Source of the DNA: Membranipora membranacea
Taxonomy: Eukaryota; Bryozoa; Gymnolaemata; Cheilostomatida; Membraniporidae
Direction: 5' to 3'
DNA length: 64,000 bases
NCBI GenBank assembly: GCA_914767715.1
Contig: OU612074.1
Span: 10,264,062 to 10,328,061, forward strand
Below are positions 42,943-57,900 of the stretch, piece after piece; position 1 is the first letter of the stretch, and the number at the start of each line of letters is the position of its first letter. The notes under the pieces were generated by a model. The model saw only the letters and a list, made by a program, of their open reading frames with translations, was not told the DNA's origin and made no database searches. Both the position numbers and the translations under genes were made by a program.

Positions 42943-45900
42943 ATGGCGTCGAATGAGGAGTTACACGATGAGATGATGGTTATAGATGGCACAGCCTCCA
43001 CATCGCAGACAGTAGCTAGCTGTATGTTTGTTACTGATGCCAACTCCAAATAATTATATTGTGACATAATATACGTCTGAGTCCAATTTTGGTTTAGTCT
43101 CGAGTGAAAACTGAGTGAAATTCTTTCCTGTTAAGTTACATTGACGGGCTAACCTGATAAATCACTAGGGTGACCCTGAATCAAACCAATTATGATGCTA
43201 TATAATTTTGCCCTACCTTCATGTACTTTTTTTTCACTCAAGTATGTATACATCTTTCTAAAGTAGCCTGTCATGTATGTCCAGCTTTAACATAACAAAT
43301 AACTTTATCAATAACTATTTTTCAGTAATAGCCACTGATGAGCCGGACACAGGAGATAAGTCTAAGAGAGTTGTGCTTCCAGCAAACTGCCTCGTCATAC
43401 TGAACGGACAAAAGTGTCAGCTAAGGATCAATCCTGATAGCGGAGTTCTAGTCGCCTATCCTGTCAAAGGTAAATATATATGCTCTATCAGTGCATTCAA
43501 TGAATTTCATTTCTATAGATCGGCAGAATAATCCAATGTTATATGAGGCTATTGAGAGTGGTATTTTGTCCTAGACATCACACAAGACCACAATTCATTA
43601 ATGAGCGGGGGTTTATTGGTGGTCTCAGGTCTCTCATCCAAAAGGAGACTGGGTCTGATTTGTGTCAATACAGTCCAGTGTATATGACAGTACGACACTG
43701 CAGAGCACCTGCTCCAGAGCATTGCCTCATATCATGTATAATAAGATCAAGCAATATCCTGCAGATAATGCTTTCTGCAGCAGGTGCTTTGTCATGTCAT
43801 GCACATTAAACCCTCCCAATAGTCCTTTTCTATTGATAGCTTGCCAATCCGAACCAAACAAAAATAATATAACAATTAGTTGTTGGACCCAGATTAAGAT
43901 TAAGTGTTATTTGATTGGTTAGATGATGATGAAGGAGAGCAGATAACCCTCAGTGATGACGTGACGTCTCAGCAGCATGGAGATATGGTAACTGAGTCTG
44001 CAGATGATGATATGATCTCAGCTAACACTACAATACTACAAGATCAACAGGTGGAGATCACTCAGGTAGTTTTATAGATGTTATGATTATATGAAAGCCT
44101 ATTGTATGCTGATGATGATCATGTGATAGCCTACTGTATATGCCTATATCTGATTGGTAGATCAAGAATGATTTTAATGTAGTCCTCAGAAGAAATTTTC
44201 TATGTCAGCCCGATGTCTGAATTAGAGAGTAAATGGGCCATATATAAGGATCTAGATCAAATCGGTTCTAATGATTTAGGATACACATACTGATAGAAAT
44301 TGTATTCTTGACGACACTTCAATATCTCATTGTCATACTTTCTCATCAACAAACAGGTGATCCCGACAACGGCTAACTTGGAAATGCATCAGGATGACGA
44401 CATGGTCGACATGTCACAAGTTATTGTCTCATCATCTGACATCATAGACCCAGACGCCACACAGCATCAGGATATCTATGTAGGGGATGGTGGTGTACCA
44501 ACCCAAATACATGATGGAGTAGAGTTTTTAAATGACGATGGCAACAACTCAGCAGTGCAGCAAGTTTCTGTTGACGGTGAGTTATAAGTTTTCTGGTTGC
44601 TGTGACAGAGCTGGCTTCCTATATGATGTTTTTTCTTGAGTAATGTATTCGTCTGATCCATGTACCATAACTGAAGCTGTAACTTTTTCCATAGACTGTG
44701 AAATGTATGCTGATGCATAGTGGTGAATATCCAACATGTCATTCACTATGTTTCGATGGGTCGAATGATCATTCGCATCCTATCCAATGGATTTTGGCTG
44801 TCATGTGTGATTTGGCTTGTTATGTAATCAAAACACAATACAATAACAATAGGATCCGAACAAATTCAGTTTGTGAATGCAAACGACCAATGTGTAGCTT
44901 AATTATTCCCATGTGCCGAATAAAGGGCTAAAATCGCATAAATGCGCATTTGTACGGAGCACGGAAACATAGTGGTTGTTGTGCGGGTTATTTTTTAGAA
45001 TGGCTTGTATTTGCTCTTTATCTGAACAAGGAGTTCCTCTATCTCCTTGATCTGAGTGTCCATGTACTCTTGACTGTGAAATTCTTTGATACAGGGTCAT
45101 GTTTGACTGGAGGTTGTAAGATTATGTTTGTAATTGTAGGTGCTCAGGTTATTTATGTGGACAGCGTGACAGGTAATATCCTTCATACAAGTGCAACTCA
45201 GCCGGAGGTCAGAGGTCAACAACAAAAGTCAGCGCCTATAGATAAGACGGCGGCGCAAGGTCTGCTGGAGCTCTCCTCAACTGGTAAGTAAAGTTTACAA
45301 CAGTTACTAAACAATATACAACTATACAATTTGGAGTTGCCTCATCTCGGACCAGGTGGTTCAATAAGGTGACAACTCCGAAAAATCATAAAAGTACTCT
45401 GCGTAATCAATGAACTAGTTCATTGGCGTAATAGCGGTTCCTCCTGAGAGGGTGGTACATCCCACCCTCCCTGGTTACTCCTTGATACAAGTAAATGGTG
45501 CTTTTGCAGTGACATATGATTGAGAGTGAATTTCAGTTGCTTCCTAAGCTGTCTACATCATTGTAAATGTTATATCTTAGATCTGAGAAACCACAAGGCT
45601 CAACTATGACTGAATATTACCGCATTTCGTTGGACATACTCTATTTATTAGTGCTTGTATCACTAGTCTGCTATATATTATACAGCTGAGGAGTATAATC
45701 CCGATATACCGTTACGGATAGTAGCGCGATCACAGCCAGTTAAGACTAAACTAACGACAGCCCTGCCTAAGTTTATTATACCATCTGTCGGAGGTAATGT
45801 GACCTCTAAGGCTATAGTACAGGAACAGGTGGCTGCTGTCACTCAACTACCGGCTTCTATAAGGATCAATCATACATCTGACGATTGTAAGTTCTGGTTT

Positions 45901-48900
45901 ATTAAGTCTGGTGGTGACCCAACATGAGGAAAGGGAATTATATGATGCCAGGGCATTTAAAGTATCTGCATGACCGGAGTCAAATGTTATTTCAGTGATT
46001 TTTTAGGTATGTTACAATAATATCCCTCGCAGAAATGAAACACTCACGGGCATTTAGTTTTTAGCATTAAAAGAATGTACTTACGAGCTGGATTACATTT
46101 CTTTCATGTCATTAGGAGTAGTTGTAGCTTAGTAAATCGGATACATAAACCAACATTATACCCTCTGCATCTACAGATGAAATCGCTACGTGGAAGACTG
46201 TGTCATCGCTTGAAAGTAGATTGATTTTGTCATAAATATTTCCAATTTTGTATACTTGCTCTCTTGTAGCTAACTTGGATACAATAGTGCTCGACCCTAA
46301 GCTGACAGAGACTAACACGCAGACTATCAAACCTCTACTAAAGCAGTACCTCATACGACCTTCGACCTCTACTACTGCAGCCACAACAGAGAACTCAGCT
46401 AATGCTGTCGTATCATCTGCCAGTCAGCAGGTATGATTTATAGACTAGTCTCACATTAGAAGTAAACTAAAGGAAATATAAGACTCTGAAATGGCTAAGT
46501 TACCATTCCATTCCTTTTCCTTTAGTTACAAAGGGAGTAATACGTTTTCATTTATATGAAACATTGAGAATCACATCCTTTTATATACCAGCAAGCGGAC
46601 AGTGGGCTATTCTTTTAGACCATCCCAGTATTGTTAACAGCATTATTCTTTGGTTCTGTTTGTTCATACAGTCTTCATATTTATTACCTGCTAATCTCTG
46701 ATATTTAGCAGGTAACGCTAATACCCCGAGGACCAGAGGATGCTGACTATAACGCTGAGGAGCTCGCAGCTCTTGGAATAAAAACAAGCGGAGAAGATCT
46801 GGAGAAACTCAAGTGTTCTCAGTGTGACTACCAGGTATACTATAATAGGATCAAAATATGAAGCCTAATCTCAGTCAGACTGCTGGTCAACTCAACACAA
46901 GAAAGCAGGTTTTGGCCTCTGGACTGTTGTTTTTGTACTCTTGTTAGTTCTCCGGTCTTGCTGACCGAACACACTATGATGAGTTTGTTTCAGATTTGAC
47001 TAGGCTGATGAAGGACCCGGTGTCCCTGGCTGATCTCTATACAAATGTATACAGCTTTAAATAACATGGAGTGATAACATTGTGAATTAGGAGCTGTGTG
47101 TACTTTAAATTTTCACGGAAACACAACTGCCAAAATTTCTAAATAGAACTATAATGTTTTGATGAGATGAACAACGATGCCATGTTTTTTATTCTCCAGG
47201 CATATTACCCACAGCAGTATGAGAAGCACCTGCGGACTACCCACTCATCTAATCTACACAAGTGTCAGTGCTGTAGCTTTGTGTGCCTCGTCGAGTCGGA
47301 GCTTATCAAACACTATACTGTAAGTACCCAACGATAAGTGCTGTAAGTACCCGCACAGTATGTTATGAGTAAGTACTTGCGGACAAGGACTGTAAGTCCC
47401 TAAATAGAAAATAACCACCTTAGAGCAATACAGCTTAGCTAGTTTGGAGATGTGTTAATGTAAGCTAACACCATTTTTTGCTCGCTGAAAAGAAAGGTTT
47501 CAAAAAGTGACACAATTGAGTCAATGTTAGCTAGCCATAATTTTCTCAATATGAATTCTATAATGCTTAACTTCTACAGCTTTAGGGTAATACTTTTGTC
47601 ATTATTATTAATTGTATGTGGATGTCTTCCAATTTGAATCTGTTTTCTGTTTCGTTTCAACTTGGGTTATTTCCACACCAAGTTAATTTGGGAATACAAT
47701 GGTAAAGCCTCTACCACTATCCATATAAATACATGACATGTTGACTTCCACATTCTGGTATTTCCCGCCACCCTGCTGATGAGCTGGCGAGAATTTATTG
47801 ACCACATCAAATGCTTACATCATATTTTTATCAGTAATTATACTTTAATTATAGTTACGTGACATAAAGTTTCAGAAAAATCTAAATATATAACATCACT
47901 CTGTTCAATTTGATGCTTGATATATCCGTTTAATGTCTGACTTTTTTTAGGACATTCATCCGAGGAATATATGTGAGATCTGTAACTATGTATCACATCA
48001 GCCTTATGTTATAAAAAGACATATGTTCAGACATACCTCTGAGGGATGTACATGTGAAGTGTGCGGCAAAACTTATAAGGTAAGTGTGCTGCAAGTCTTG
48101 TGAGGTAAGTGTGCACATTAAGGGGTATGTCAATGTCAAAACACACTGAGTGGTTGTCACCTCGAAAGTTTGCACAAAGTCACCATTGTGAACATTATAC
48201 TGATCCTCAGTGATTTGTTCAGCAGTTGCCTGGCAGTTTGCATGACATCACATTATTAACATGCAAGCCTCAGAGGATTGATAAGTAAAAGCAAGTTGAA
48301 GGTCTGCTGAGGTTGCAACCGCTGTAGGTGTGTTTAGACCTTGCAGGTTTGATATGTACATTCAACAACTTGATCAAGTTTGATATAGTCGTACTGCATT
48401 CGGGTTTGCTTTCCTTCCACTGATTATCCACAGGCAACCTGTGGCTGATCATGGGGAGAAGCAATTCCAAATGCAAGCAAACTGGAACAAAGTTGATCTT
48501 TTCCACAATGCATAGAGCTTAGAGGAATAAGGATTAGGAAATAAGAGGGCAGGTAGAATGCATCAAACAGTATCAGTTATTGTCCACAGCTGTGATATAC
48601 TTATTAAATCGTCATAATCAAACTGCTCATTGAAAAATTTTAATTACCCATAATCCTGTATAAACCAAAATAACAATCCAGTACATAGATAGATTGTGAC
48701 AATTTTAATAATCATTATTACCACCACCAGCACCTGCCCTTTGGAGAGTTGAGCATTTTTGTTATCAAAACCAGCCTGGTTTAAGCGCTTAAACTGTGTC
48801 GGGATAGCAGGTTGTGGCATTTCATTATAACCCACTTTCCTCACCAAAATGGTTGGTAATGAAATGCCACTCTCTACCAGCTATCCCGGCACAGTTTGAG

Positions 48901-51900
48901 CGCTTAAACTTCAACCAGCCATATTCTTTGATGCTGCAGCAAAGTCATGGTTCTTAATACGACTGGTTATGATACTCCAGTCAGTGTTGAGCTTTCATCA
49001 TGCACACTCATGCTAAGTGAGTTACGATCAGAGATATACATGCAATAGTATATCTCTGATCGTAACTCACTTAGCATGAGTACCATTACAAGGAATTCGG
49101 TGTGACAACCTGAGTTCAACTTTACTAATAAGGGGTGGATACATGTTAGGTACTTGCACTAAATTGTCTCAGGATCAGGATCAGGATTGTCTCAGGATCA
49201 GAGATACACATGATAATCGTCTAGTCTCGATATCAGTGTGTTCGCTATTTGATGTAAGTTTTGTTTTGTATTCTTTTTTCAGGACCAGTATATACTGAAG
49301 ATGCACATTAAGATGGTACACACCCCAGCTGAAGTTCTGTATGAATGTGAAGTCTGTAACAAAAAGTTTAACAGGAAAGCTCATCTCAAGCGCCACATGA
49401 GAACACACAGTAATATCAAAGCCTTCGCATGTCCAAAGTGTGAATACAGGTTCGCAAACGTTGTGAATACCACAAGTAACCTAGTTTCAGTGCTCAAGTG
49501 TTGTATGGGTTGCTTGTATTGCATTTCTTTTTACAACCACATCCTCACCAATCGGTGATGAGCAATGTTTAAGAACTTAAACTACAAATATCATCTTATG
49601 TTTAGGTCCTCAGACATTACACGGGTTGCTGGTAGTGCCATTTCATTTTCCACCACATCCTCACAAATGGGGTTGATGATGAAATGTTACTACCATCAAG
49701 TGTAACAAATATCATAGATCATCAAATATAAGCTGGAACGACTGAATGGATGCGAGGAGTTGGAAGTTTAAAGTTGTTCCCAATCCCTTAGCACCAATTC
49801 TAGCTAGCTAAGGTGGCAGTTTATTTGAAGTTATGTGGTTGAGTGAATGTAAGCTAGCCATGAATTTCGATACTTCAAGCATGGGCGAAATGCTAACTTG
49901 GCCTCCTGCTAATAGTTAGCTGACCAATAATTGACCGATTAGCCTCTCAGTCTAATCAGGGAGGGTGTCCCACCCCTTGGTCTAATATCACCATGGCGTA
50001 TTAAATAAGAGTTGTCCTCTCATGTAATAGAGCATTGCAGGAAGGGACAACTCAAAAAAATCAAATCACGCCTGTGATCTGTGTTACTGACCCATTCTGT
50101 ACCCTAAACATCATAAAGCAAACCTGATGTTATGAACTTTGGAAATCCGAGGAGATCATTGTGATCGTCTGCTTCCTGGAGTTTTTGCCTATTGTTTTGG
50201 CTTTTGGTGCCAAATCTTTGTAATGCGACGCCTCCATTGATTACTGCACTCTCAGAAGGATATGCGGAATTTATTAACTCGATACATAGAGTTGGCTAAG
50301 CGACTGATATGCGATGTTGTTCTACATGAGATCACTCGTTGGATTATCAAATTCAAAGCTAACGGTTTTTATTGTCAATACTCAAGAAGATGAGACATGC
50401 TAAACCTTATGAATCCCCTTAATAGAAGCGCCGATCTAAATACCGAGACTGTTTCGACATAGTGTGTGGTTGCCGGGTAGAAATCACGTTATTAATTATT
50501 AATATAGAATTATTAAATACTTACTATTATATTAAGGGTGATAATAATTGTGATGAATGTTTATTTCAAGCCTTCTTAGTGCAGAGCTAGTGTTTTATGT
50601 TGATATTTGATATTGGATATTGCGTTAGATGGACCAGGTGATAGATAAAGGAGGGTTGAGCAATGCCGATAAATCCTATGTGAAGAGAAGTCTTTCAGGT
50701 GCTCCGTGTTGTCATAGGAAGATAGCGTAGCCCATCAGTCCCTCTCCGGAATTTCTGTGTGTCCAATGTGTGCCGATCCGGGAAGGAATAGCTGCATTCT
50801 GAATCCGTTATCTTCTAAATAAATGGGCAACTTCATTCATGAAAATGCCAGTTTCTTATATCATGACGTGTTCGAGTAATATGATTATTATTCCTCGTTG
50901 TTCTCTTCTACTTTCAGAGGTTGTGAGAGATCTGATGTGACCAAACACATGTTGGTACATGAAACACCCAAACTGACATGTGAGATCTGCTCCAAATCTT
51001 TCAGGCATCAGAAAAACAAAGATCTCCATATGAAAAGGTACTGTGTCGGCTGTGAGCTAAATTCAATTCGTTGTAGCTCAATTGTTTAGGATGCTAAGTT
51101 GACCCTCAGTGTTTAAACCATAGTGGGGTTTAACTATCAATCACCCTGATTCAGCCACACTAAATCTCCCCATATCTCTCTATTGTGTTGGGTGTCTAGT
51201 TTCAGTGTATGTAAGTAGATATAACCGCTGGGATGGATGTGTGGTGCTCTTGGGTTACTACTCCGTCTTGACCGAATTAAAACCCAGTTTTGTGTTCATG
51301 GCGAGTTGACCTTGATCATATTGTTATGACATGTTTTACCACTTGGTGAGGTTGTGCTAGTATAGAAGCATGGCAATGAGGAACCATTACAAGTTAGACA
51401 GTTTAATCGGCAACAAAATCTAGGACTGTATTGAGTCAGGTAACCTTGATGATGGGATGACTTTTCGAACAACTTGGAAACAACACCTGTAGGCCTACCT
51501 GCATGTACTAAAAATGAAATAATGAGTTGGTTTCATCAAATCACAAAAAAGCATACTGGTGGTAGTTTCACAAGCTGTCACCCAGACAGGCCAATGAACT
51601 CTTTGTCAGGGTAAGGGAGTGATGGTGGTGTGAGAGTGGCAATATCGGGCAAGACTTAGACTGTGTCAATGAAACCACACCTGGTTCATAAATCATTCGA
51701 TCGAGTTGGGCTTCATGATCTCAACACAACACTATTATTGGATGGGATCTTCTTGTTACATTTGAGGTAGCATTGCATATTGGGATACCTCGTGTATCTA
51801 CTGTCATGTATCAGCAAGTGCTCTGATTGAGTAAAATAGACTTTTGAGTCGGGCTTCACGATCTCAACACAACACTATTGTTGTATGTTCTCGGTAAATT

Positions 51901-54900
51901 GGAAGCAGCAATGCATCTTTGGATATCTAATGCATCTACTCTCATGTGTGTTAGTATTTGGATCTTCTTGCTAAATTTAAGTAGCATTGCATCTTGGGAT
52001 ACCTTGTGTATCTTCTGTCATGTATCGGCAGGTGCATTGGTCTCTCACAGCTGAGACTGTCACTTAACCTGACATGAGTCTGTTGGTGCTATGACGATCT
52101 AGTAGCCTAGTAGCCCCTCTATTTATAGCTGCTCATTCATTGTTTCCTCCACAAGCTCCTGATGACAGATGATAGCAGGTTGCACTCAAGTGTTTGGTAA
52201 GAGCCTGGAATGTGCCAGACTTAGAAATCAGAACCTGTTGGTCGATCGATCAATGGGTGTTTGTGATTATTGTGTGCAGCTGATGTGCCGATTATTATGA
52301 ATATTATCTAGTGTTGTGAAATCCCGGACAGCCTTTGTCCCCGACGAGAGTTGTTCTCTGTGAGTCGTTCGTTCGGTATGATGGATCGGGATTTGAAAGC
52401 TTTTTCCTGGCAGGTGAATTTTGCACTCGTCTGAATTTTTGAGTGATCGTGTAGGTTTTTTTACCCAGAATGCTTTGCGATGACTAGGTGTGTGAGATAT
52501 TATTAGCAGTTACATACGACTACTGGTTTCAACACCATGGGTGGAAGTAGATGCGATAGTAAGGAATCATAGTATTAGCAAGCTAGCTCTGGGTTACTAG
52601 CATATTGTTTTGTGGCCACGGTTTGCCACTAAACTCTCTACAAACACCGTCATAGCTAGGGATTATCATTGTACTGAAAACAAGAAATAACATAATAACA
52701 CCTTGTTATCCCCATTTTCGCAGACTTTCCCAGGCTATTTCATACCCAAATACCCGTAATTTGGTCAATCACGGTGAATTGAGGAATGTGGACATTCCTT
52801 AGATGAGAAAACTTTGTTGGACTTTCCAGACTAGTCATGTTTGATATGATGCACATTTTCGTCATCTTGTCGTTGTATTGACAAGTTTTGTGTAAGTATA
52901 TGCATACTTACACAGCTAGTATGGGTGTATTACATCGGTAGTTAGGCACTGCCTCGTGTAATTTACATGTTTGGGCTTGAGGGGTAATACCAATATGACA
53001 TATTGAGTGTTGTTGCATTCCTGACTGACTGGCGGTGAATGAACTGGACAGGTATGCAGCGCATGAGGTGTTACCTCTTGTTGTCTGCCGGCGAGGTGGT
53101 TCTTCCCTCACGTACCAAGTTTAATTGTTTTGACTCTTTGCCAGAATTTTGGTCTTTTGAAAAATTGCTTGGAAATTGGTGGGCATTTTGCCAAATTATC
53201 AAGACAATAGACATCCACTTAACAAAGCTGCCAAGTTCCGACAACTCGCTGAACCTCATTTTGTGTCACTTTTGAGAAGCTTCAAATTCTCAAACTTTAG
53301 ATATGTTGCAAGTCCCAAGGAAACCAACATGCGCCGTTTCTGTCCTCAAGGTTGGCTTGTTGCTGTAACTGTCACATATATATAGACCTGTTTGTGTAGA
53401 TTTTGATGTCAACAAGGGCTCTCTATGTCATAACTCATTCATCTTTTTAACGTGGGATGTGTCGGGGACACATAATGAGCACTTTTCATTTTATCTTAGA
53501 TTTATCAAACCATTTCTTTAAAATTTTGATTGCTTTCTACTGAATTAATGAGAGAAAATTCCTTGTTGGTGGGTGAGATGGCTTAGATGTATTTACCCAT
53601 CACCTGTACTCAACTACACTACAGGGCCGAATTGTAGAAAAAATGGTAGGGGAGTTTAAAATCCTTGAGTGTGTGAAGTTGGGTATTGTCAGCTCCTCCT
53701 GAGTCCCCAGTCCTGCGTTTTAATGATATAAATAGCGAATGGAATTCCAGCATGAGCTGATTTCGACATGCAATATTCAATTATAGCATTTTTAGGCCAC
53801 TCTATTGAACTTTCTAGTGGAAGCAGAGCGTCCCTGCCTCCCCTAGAACTACGACCCTGCCTACCCATTATTATTCTAAATCTGTCTGGCCTGTGGTCGG
53901 TGAACAGCAGCTCGCTACAAATTATAAAAACAGTGAAAGTAGCGGAAAATGGGTTTTTAAATAATTGGTAAGTTATTTGAACGCACCGAAATTAATATTT
54001 ATTGGCGATTATTTTTATTTGAATGATTTTACCAGCCAAACCGATCGACTGCGTGCGTGGCAACTCTGGCGATTGAATGGTTTTATTATTGTTACGAAAG
54101 GCTTACTGATAATGATAGAGTAATAATTGGCTCTTCATTGCACAGGGTTTGGGAAGTTGTGGAGTATTTCTGGAATGGTTTGAAGACCAGAAATTACACG
54201 GAGAAGACATTATAAATGCTAATCCTTTACTCACTACTTCAACTTTCCTTCCCTAATCCTTTGTTTATGTGCTTGGTTGTGGGAGTGGGGCCAAACCACA
54301 AACACATGAATTTATAATTTTACAAATTATCTGGGAGACTAGGATGGTTTAAATAAATGATTTGGTTTATATGAAGGGCATTGTGGGATAGAATGAATTA
54401 TGGAAGTTCCTAAGGGGAGGGGGGGGGTTTACTTCTCCTTGTGGGAGGGGTTACTTCTTGAATCGCTCTTCTATATACTTGAGACGGAGGTCGAAGAACT
54501 TCTCCCTTCGAGTGATTAGATAATAAAATCAAAGGGAACTGTACCAACAACATCCAGGGTCTACTTCCCAAACCTTTGAGTCAGGAGTGCCAAGGTCAAA
54601 GTCCAATTCATGTGCCTCTTCAAAGTAACCCCAGCTAAGTTGTTTATTCTTTAGCACTCTGAGGTTACAAATTACTAGATGGTGCCCTTACATTACATAC
54701 ATTGGAAACCAGTCAGTTTTCTCAATGGCTTTAAATGGACATTTTAGTTTCTTTGGTTTTATTCACTGCCTCGATGCAGAAGATGTATACGTGTGTGTTT
54801 TGTCATACTTGATAGGTCAAATTCTGTATACTTGTACTCGATGAGCGCAAACATCCGAAAAGGCAAAAAAGTCAGTCTTTTGTTTTTGTGAACGATCTGT

Positions 54901-57900
54901 AATTTGATAGTTCTATCTTTCTTGGAGAATTTCCATTCATCAACTTGTTTGCTACGAAATTCTTTGTGACAGAAACTCAAACAAATTAACGATATGTTGG
55001 GTTTGTGGGGGCAAATAACAGGCGATAATGAAGTTAATTGATATAGTGAATGACTTTGGCTCCCCGCGATCTCGAGCTACGGCGAATAGTCAGACCAGAG
55101 TTGGACGTTTTTGCATGATATTCATAGTTGAGGAATTTCGAGGGTGTTTGAAATTAAATTACCTCCAATTATTTTCATTGATATATCGCATTAATTCTTG
55201 CACATTGTTTTAAATGTTTCTAATCTTTACTCTAACCATAAACCAATTTATTTTGCACCCGCAGATCGAGTGCCACCGTGAAGTTTGCAGCCCATGTGTT
55301 AATTTTGAGAAAAACAACATAATGTAATTTTGCAGCGGTCTTTAGTAATTTTTCTTATCATTTATAGAGCATGACATTTTAAGGAAGAGTTGATGCTGAT
55401 TAACGTTGAGGTGGTTGGGTAGTTTAAGCGGGAAAATTGTTTCATGTACAGGAGAAAGAAAAAAATGTGCTGGGAAGGTTTACCTAACAGTCTGGAAACA
55501 ATGAATTACGGTTGATTCCTTTTTATCTTGAGATCAGAACAGTGAGTTAAAAAGTGAAGACTTGATATTAATTGATAAAAACAATGGAAAACAGTTTGTC
55601 CGCATGCAAAACCTACCTCTCTCAACTAAAAAAGAGTACCGAAGAAAATTTAACATCTGACAGAAGGAAATTTATTCACTGCATAAGACAGTTGCTCATA
55701 TGCAAAACCTATCCTATCTCGAAGATCTCAAAATCAACTTACAAAATATACAAGAGAGAAATTTGTTCAAAAGTAAAACGCACCATATCGAAACATTCAC
55801 AAAATCAACCAAAAACACAAAATATACAATACAAGGTTTTTATCAGACGCGCAGAAAATTGTTCACTGCAATTGTCCAGATACGAAACCCACCCTATCAA
55901 GACTAACCCACAAAATGTCATAGAAAGTTTTAATCGAACAGACTGTACTTTTGTTCACACTTCAGAGTTACACTTGTAGTGACAACAGAACCACCATCAG
56001 GGCTATAAATAAACTAAGACAGCATTAGTATCTATTAACCAGCACTTTTTAGTCTTATGATCTGAGATTTCCTCATGACACCCAGACAAAATCTGAATGA
56101 ATGTGGTTTGCACTCATCTCAAGATGAAATGATGGTTGGTGCTTCGACAAAGTTCGATATGTGGATGTCAAACCCTCCATCTAAGATCTGTCAGCTTGTC
56201 AATGTAATTTACAGACTTTAGTGAGGTCGTGTGGGTAAGGGTTACTGGGAGTCAATGATACACTACTATCGTCCCCCCACATGACACTCTTCCCCCCCCC
56301 CCTTATCCTAACAAGCTGAGTGGGGTGGTTACTATCAACTCCCTCGTGACTCTTCCCCCCCCCCCACCACAACAAACTGAGTGGGGGTGGTGGTTGATCA
56401 TTCTGCACTTCAACTCATCTTCCCTCAGTTGAAAGTAATCTATAGAACTACAATGTACTACAGTCAATTCAGAACTGCTTATTCGGACATGGAATCTTCG
56501 TCCCTTCAGCCAAATCTCATTGCACTCATAAGTAACTTAATTCAGATGTTGGACAAAATTTGATGGACCCCAGAGGTTTGAATCAGGGAGTTATATGAAT
56601 TAAGCATGGATATTCCTGGCAGTCATGTTGTATATATTATTGTTGGGGTGGGGGAGGGGTCTTTACCGAGGAGTTACATAACAAAGATCCTGTATTGGTA
56701 GTAGACTTTTCTTGATATTCAAATCACCTTGAATATACCAATATGAATATTCATGGTAACCGAACAAATTAAACTGTTTCTGATGAAGATGCATTGTCTA
56801 AGACGTGAGGATGGGCATTTTCTCGAAAGCTAGCATAGTTCCTGAACTGCATGGAACTCGGTTAATTTCTAACATTCTTGTAAAATTTGTTTCAAATTAT
56901 AATGAATTAAGTTATTGACACAAATTTACTTGACATCTTAGCTCCCCTTGTTACACCAAACTTCCTGAATTAGTCTACACTTCGCTGTCTGCTGTCCTTT
57001 GATTGACAGCGGATACCAATTAGCTATCAAGATGAAAGCTTGTCAGATAGCTATATAGATCATTGATATGAATATATGGATCAGTGGTAAAATAGAAAGC
57101 ATGGCTATTTGTGGAGATGTGCCATCAGTATAGACATTTGTGTCAGGATCTAAATAAAGCTAGAAATCTGGAAGTTTTTACGTTATGCATTGATTGAAGT
57201 CCCAGTAACAGCCTTCAAAAACTCGACAAGCTATTTGACAAAATTTTACAAGGGTCAGCTATAATAGATTCTGAACTTTTGGACCAATCAAAGATGAGAA
57301 ATGCTGTCCAGCAACCATACATGACAGTCATACCCTTGTTCATGGTCAGATGTTCCCCCATCCATATTATATATATATATCAGTGATGTAGATGAAAGGT
57401 TGACAGATAGCTATGTAGATGAAAGCCTTGGTCAAGAGTGAAATATTAGTCTGTTAATACTTTTGATCTGTTGTTATTACAGAGAGTTCCAGTGTCGGTA
57501 TATTTAGAATCTTTGATGTTCAGTCGCTGGAATTGGTCTGAGATTACTTTTGAATTTAAAAGAGTTCGATGAATCAATTTAATAGCTGTATGTGATCAGT
57601 GTTTTGGGTTTTGAAAGTGTGAAAAACAAGTGCTGTTGTCACCTCTCTCCATTACCGATAGATTTACTGCTTCTAGGTACATCCCTAATGAGGCCTTCCA
57701 TCTGATTCCATCTCGAAATCACATTCTTAAAATTCTCTCCTAAATTGAAATTTTGAGTTTAAATTATTTCCCACACCTTATGCAGGTTGATGAATTGGGT
57801 ATCATTTGTTTCACGGAACAATATTTTTTTCTTTGAAGGAAGCATGCAAATTGTCAGTTTGGCGGTTAGATCAAATTTATTTAACCACCCAAAAACCCTC

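Noticed and set aside
43543-43922. Two overlapping plus-strand frames between zinc-finger exons 2 and 3
   Set aside because: They lie in an intron that also contains a diverged GCAGCAGGTGCT-type inverted repeat, and have no domain or splice continuity.
50918-50921. Second acceptor AG at 50918-50919 for exon 12 of the zinc-finger gene
   Set aside because: It would give a stop within three codons. The first AG restores the sixth finger exactly.
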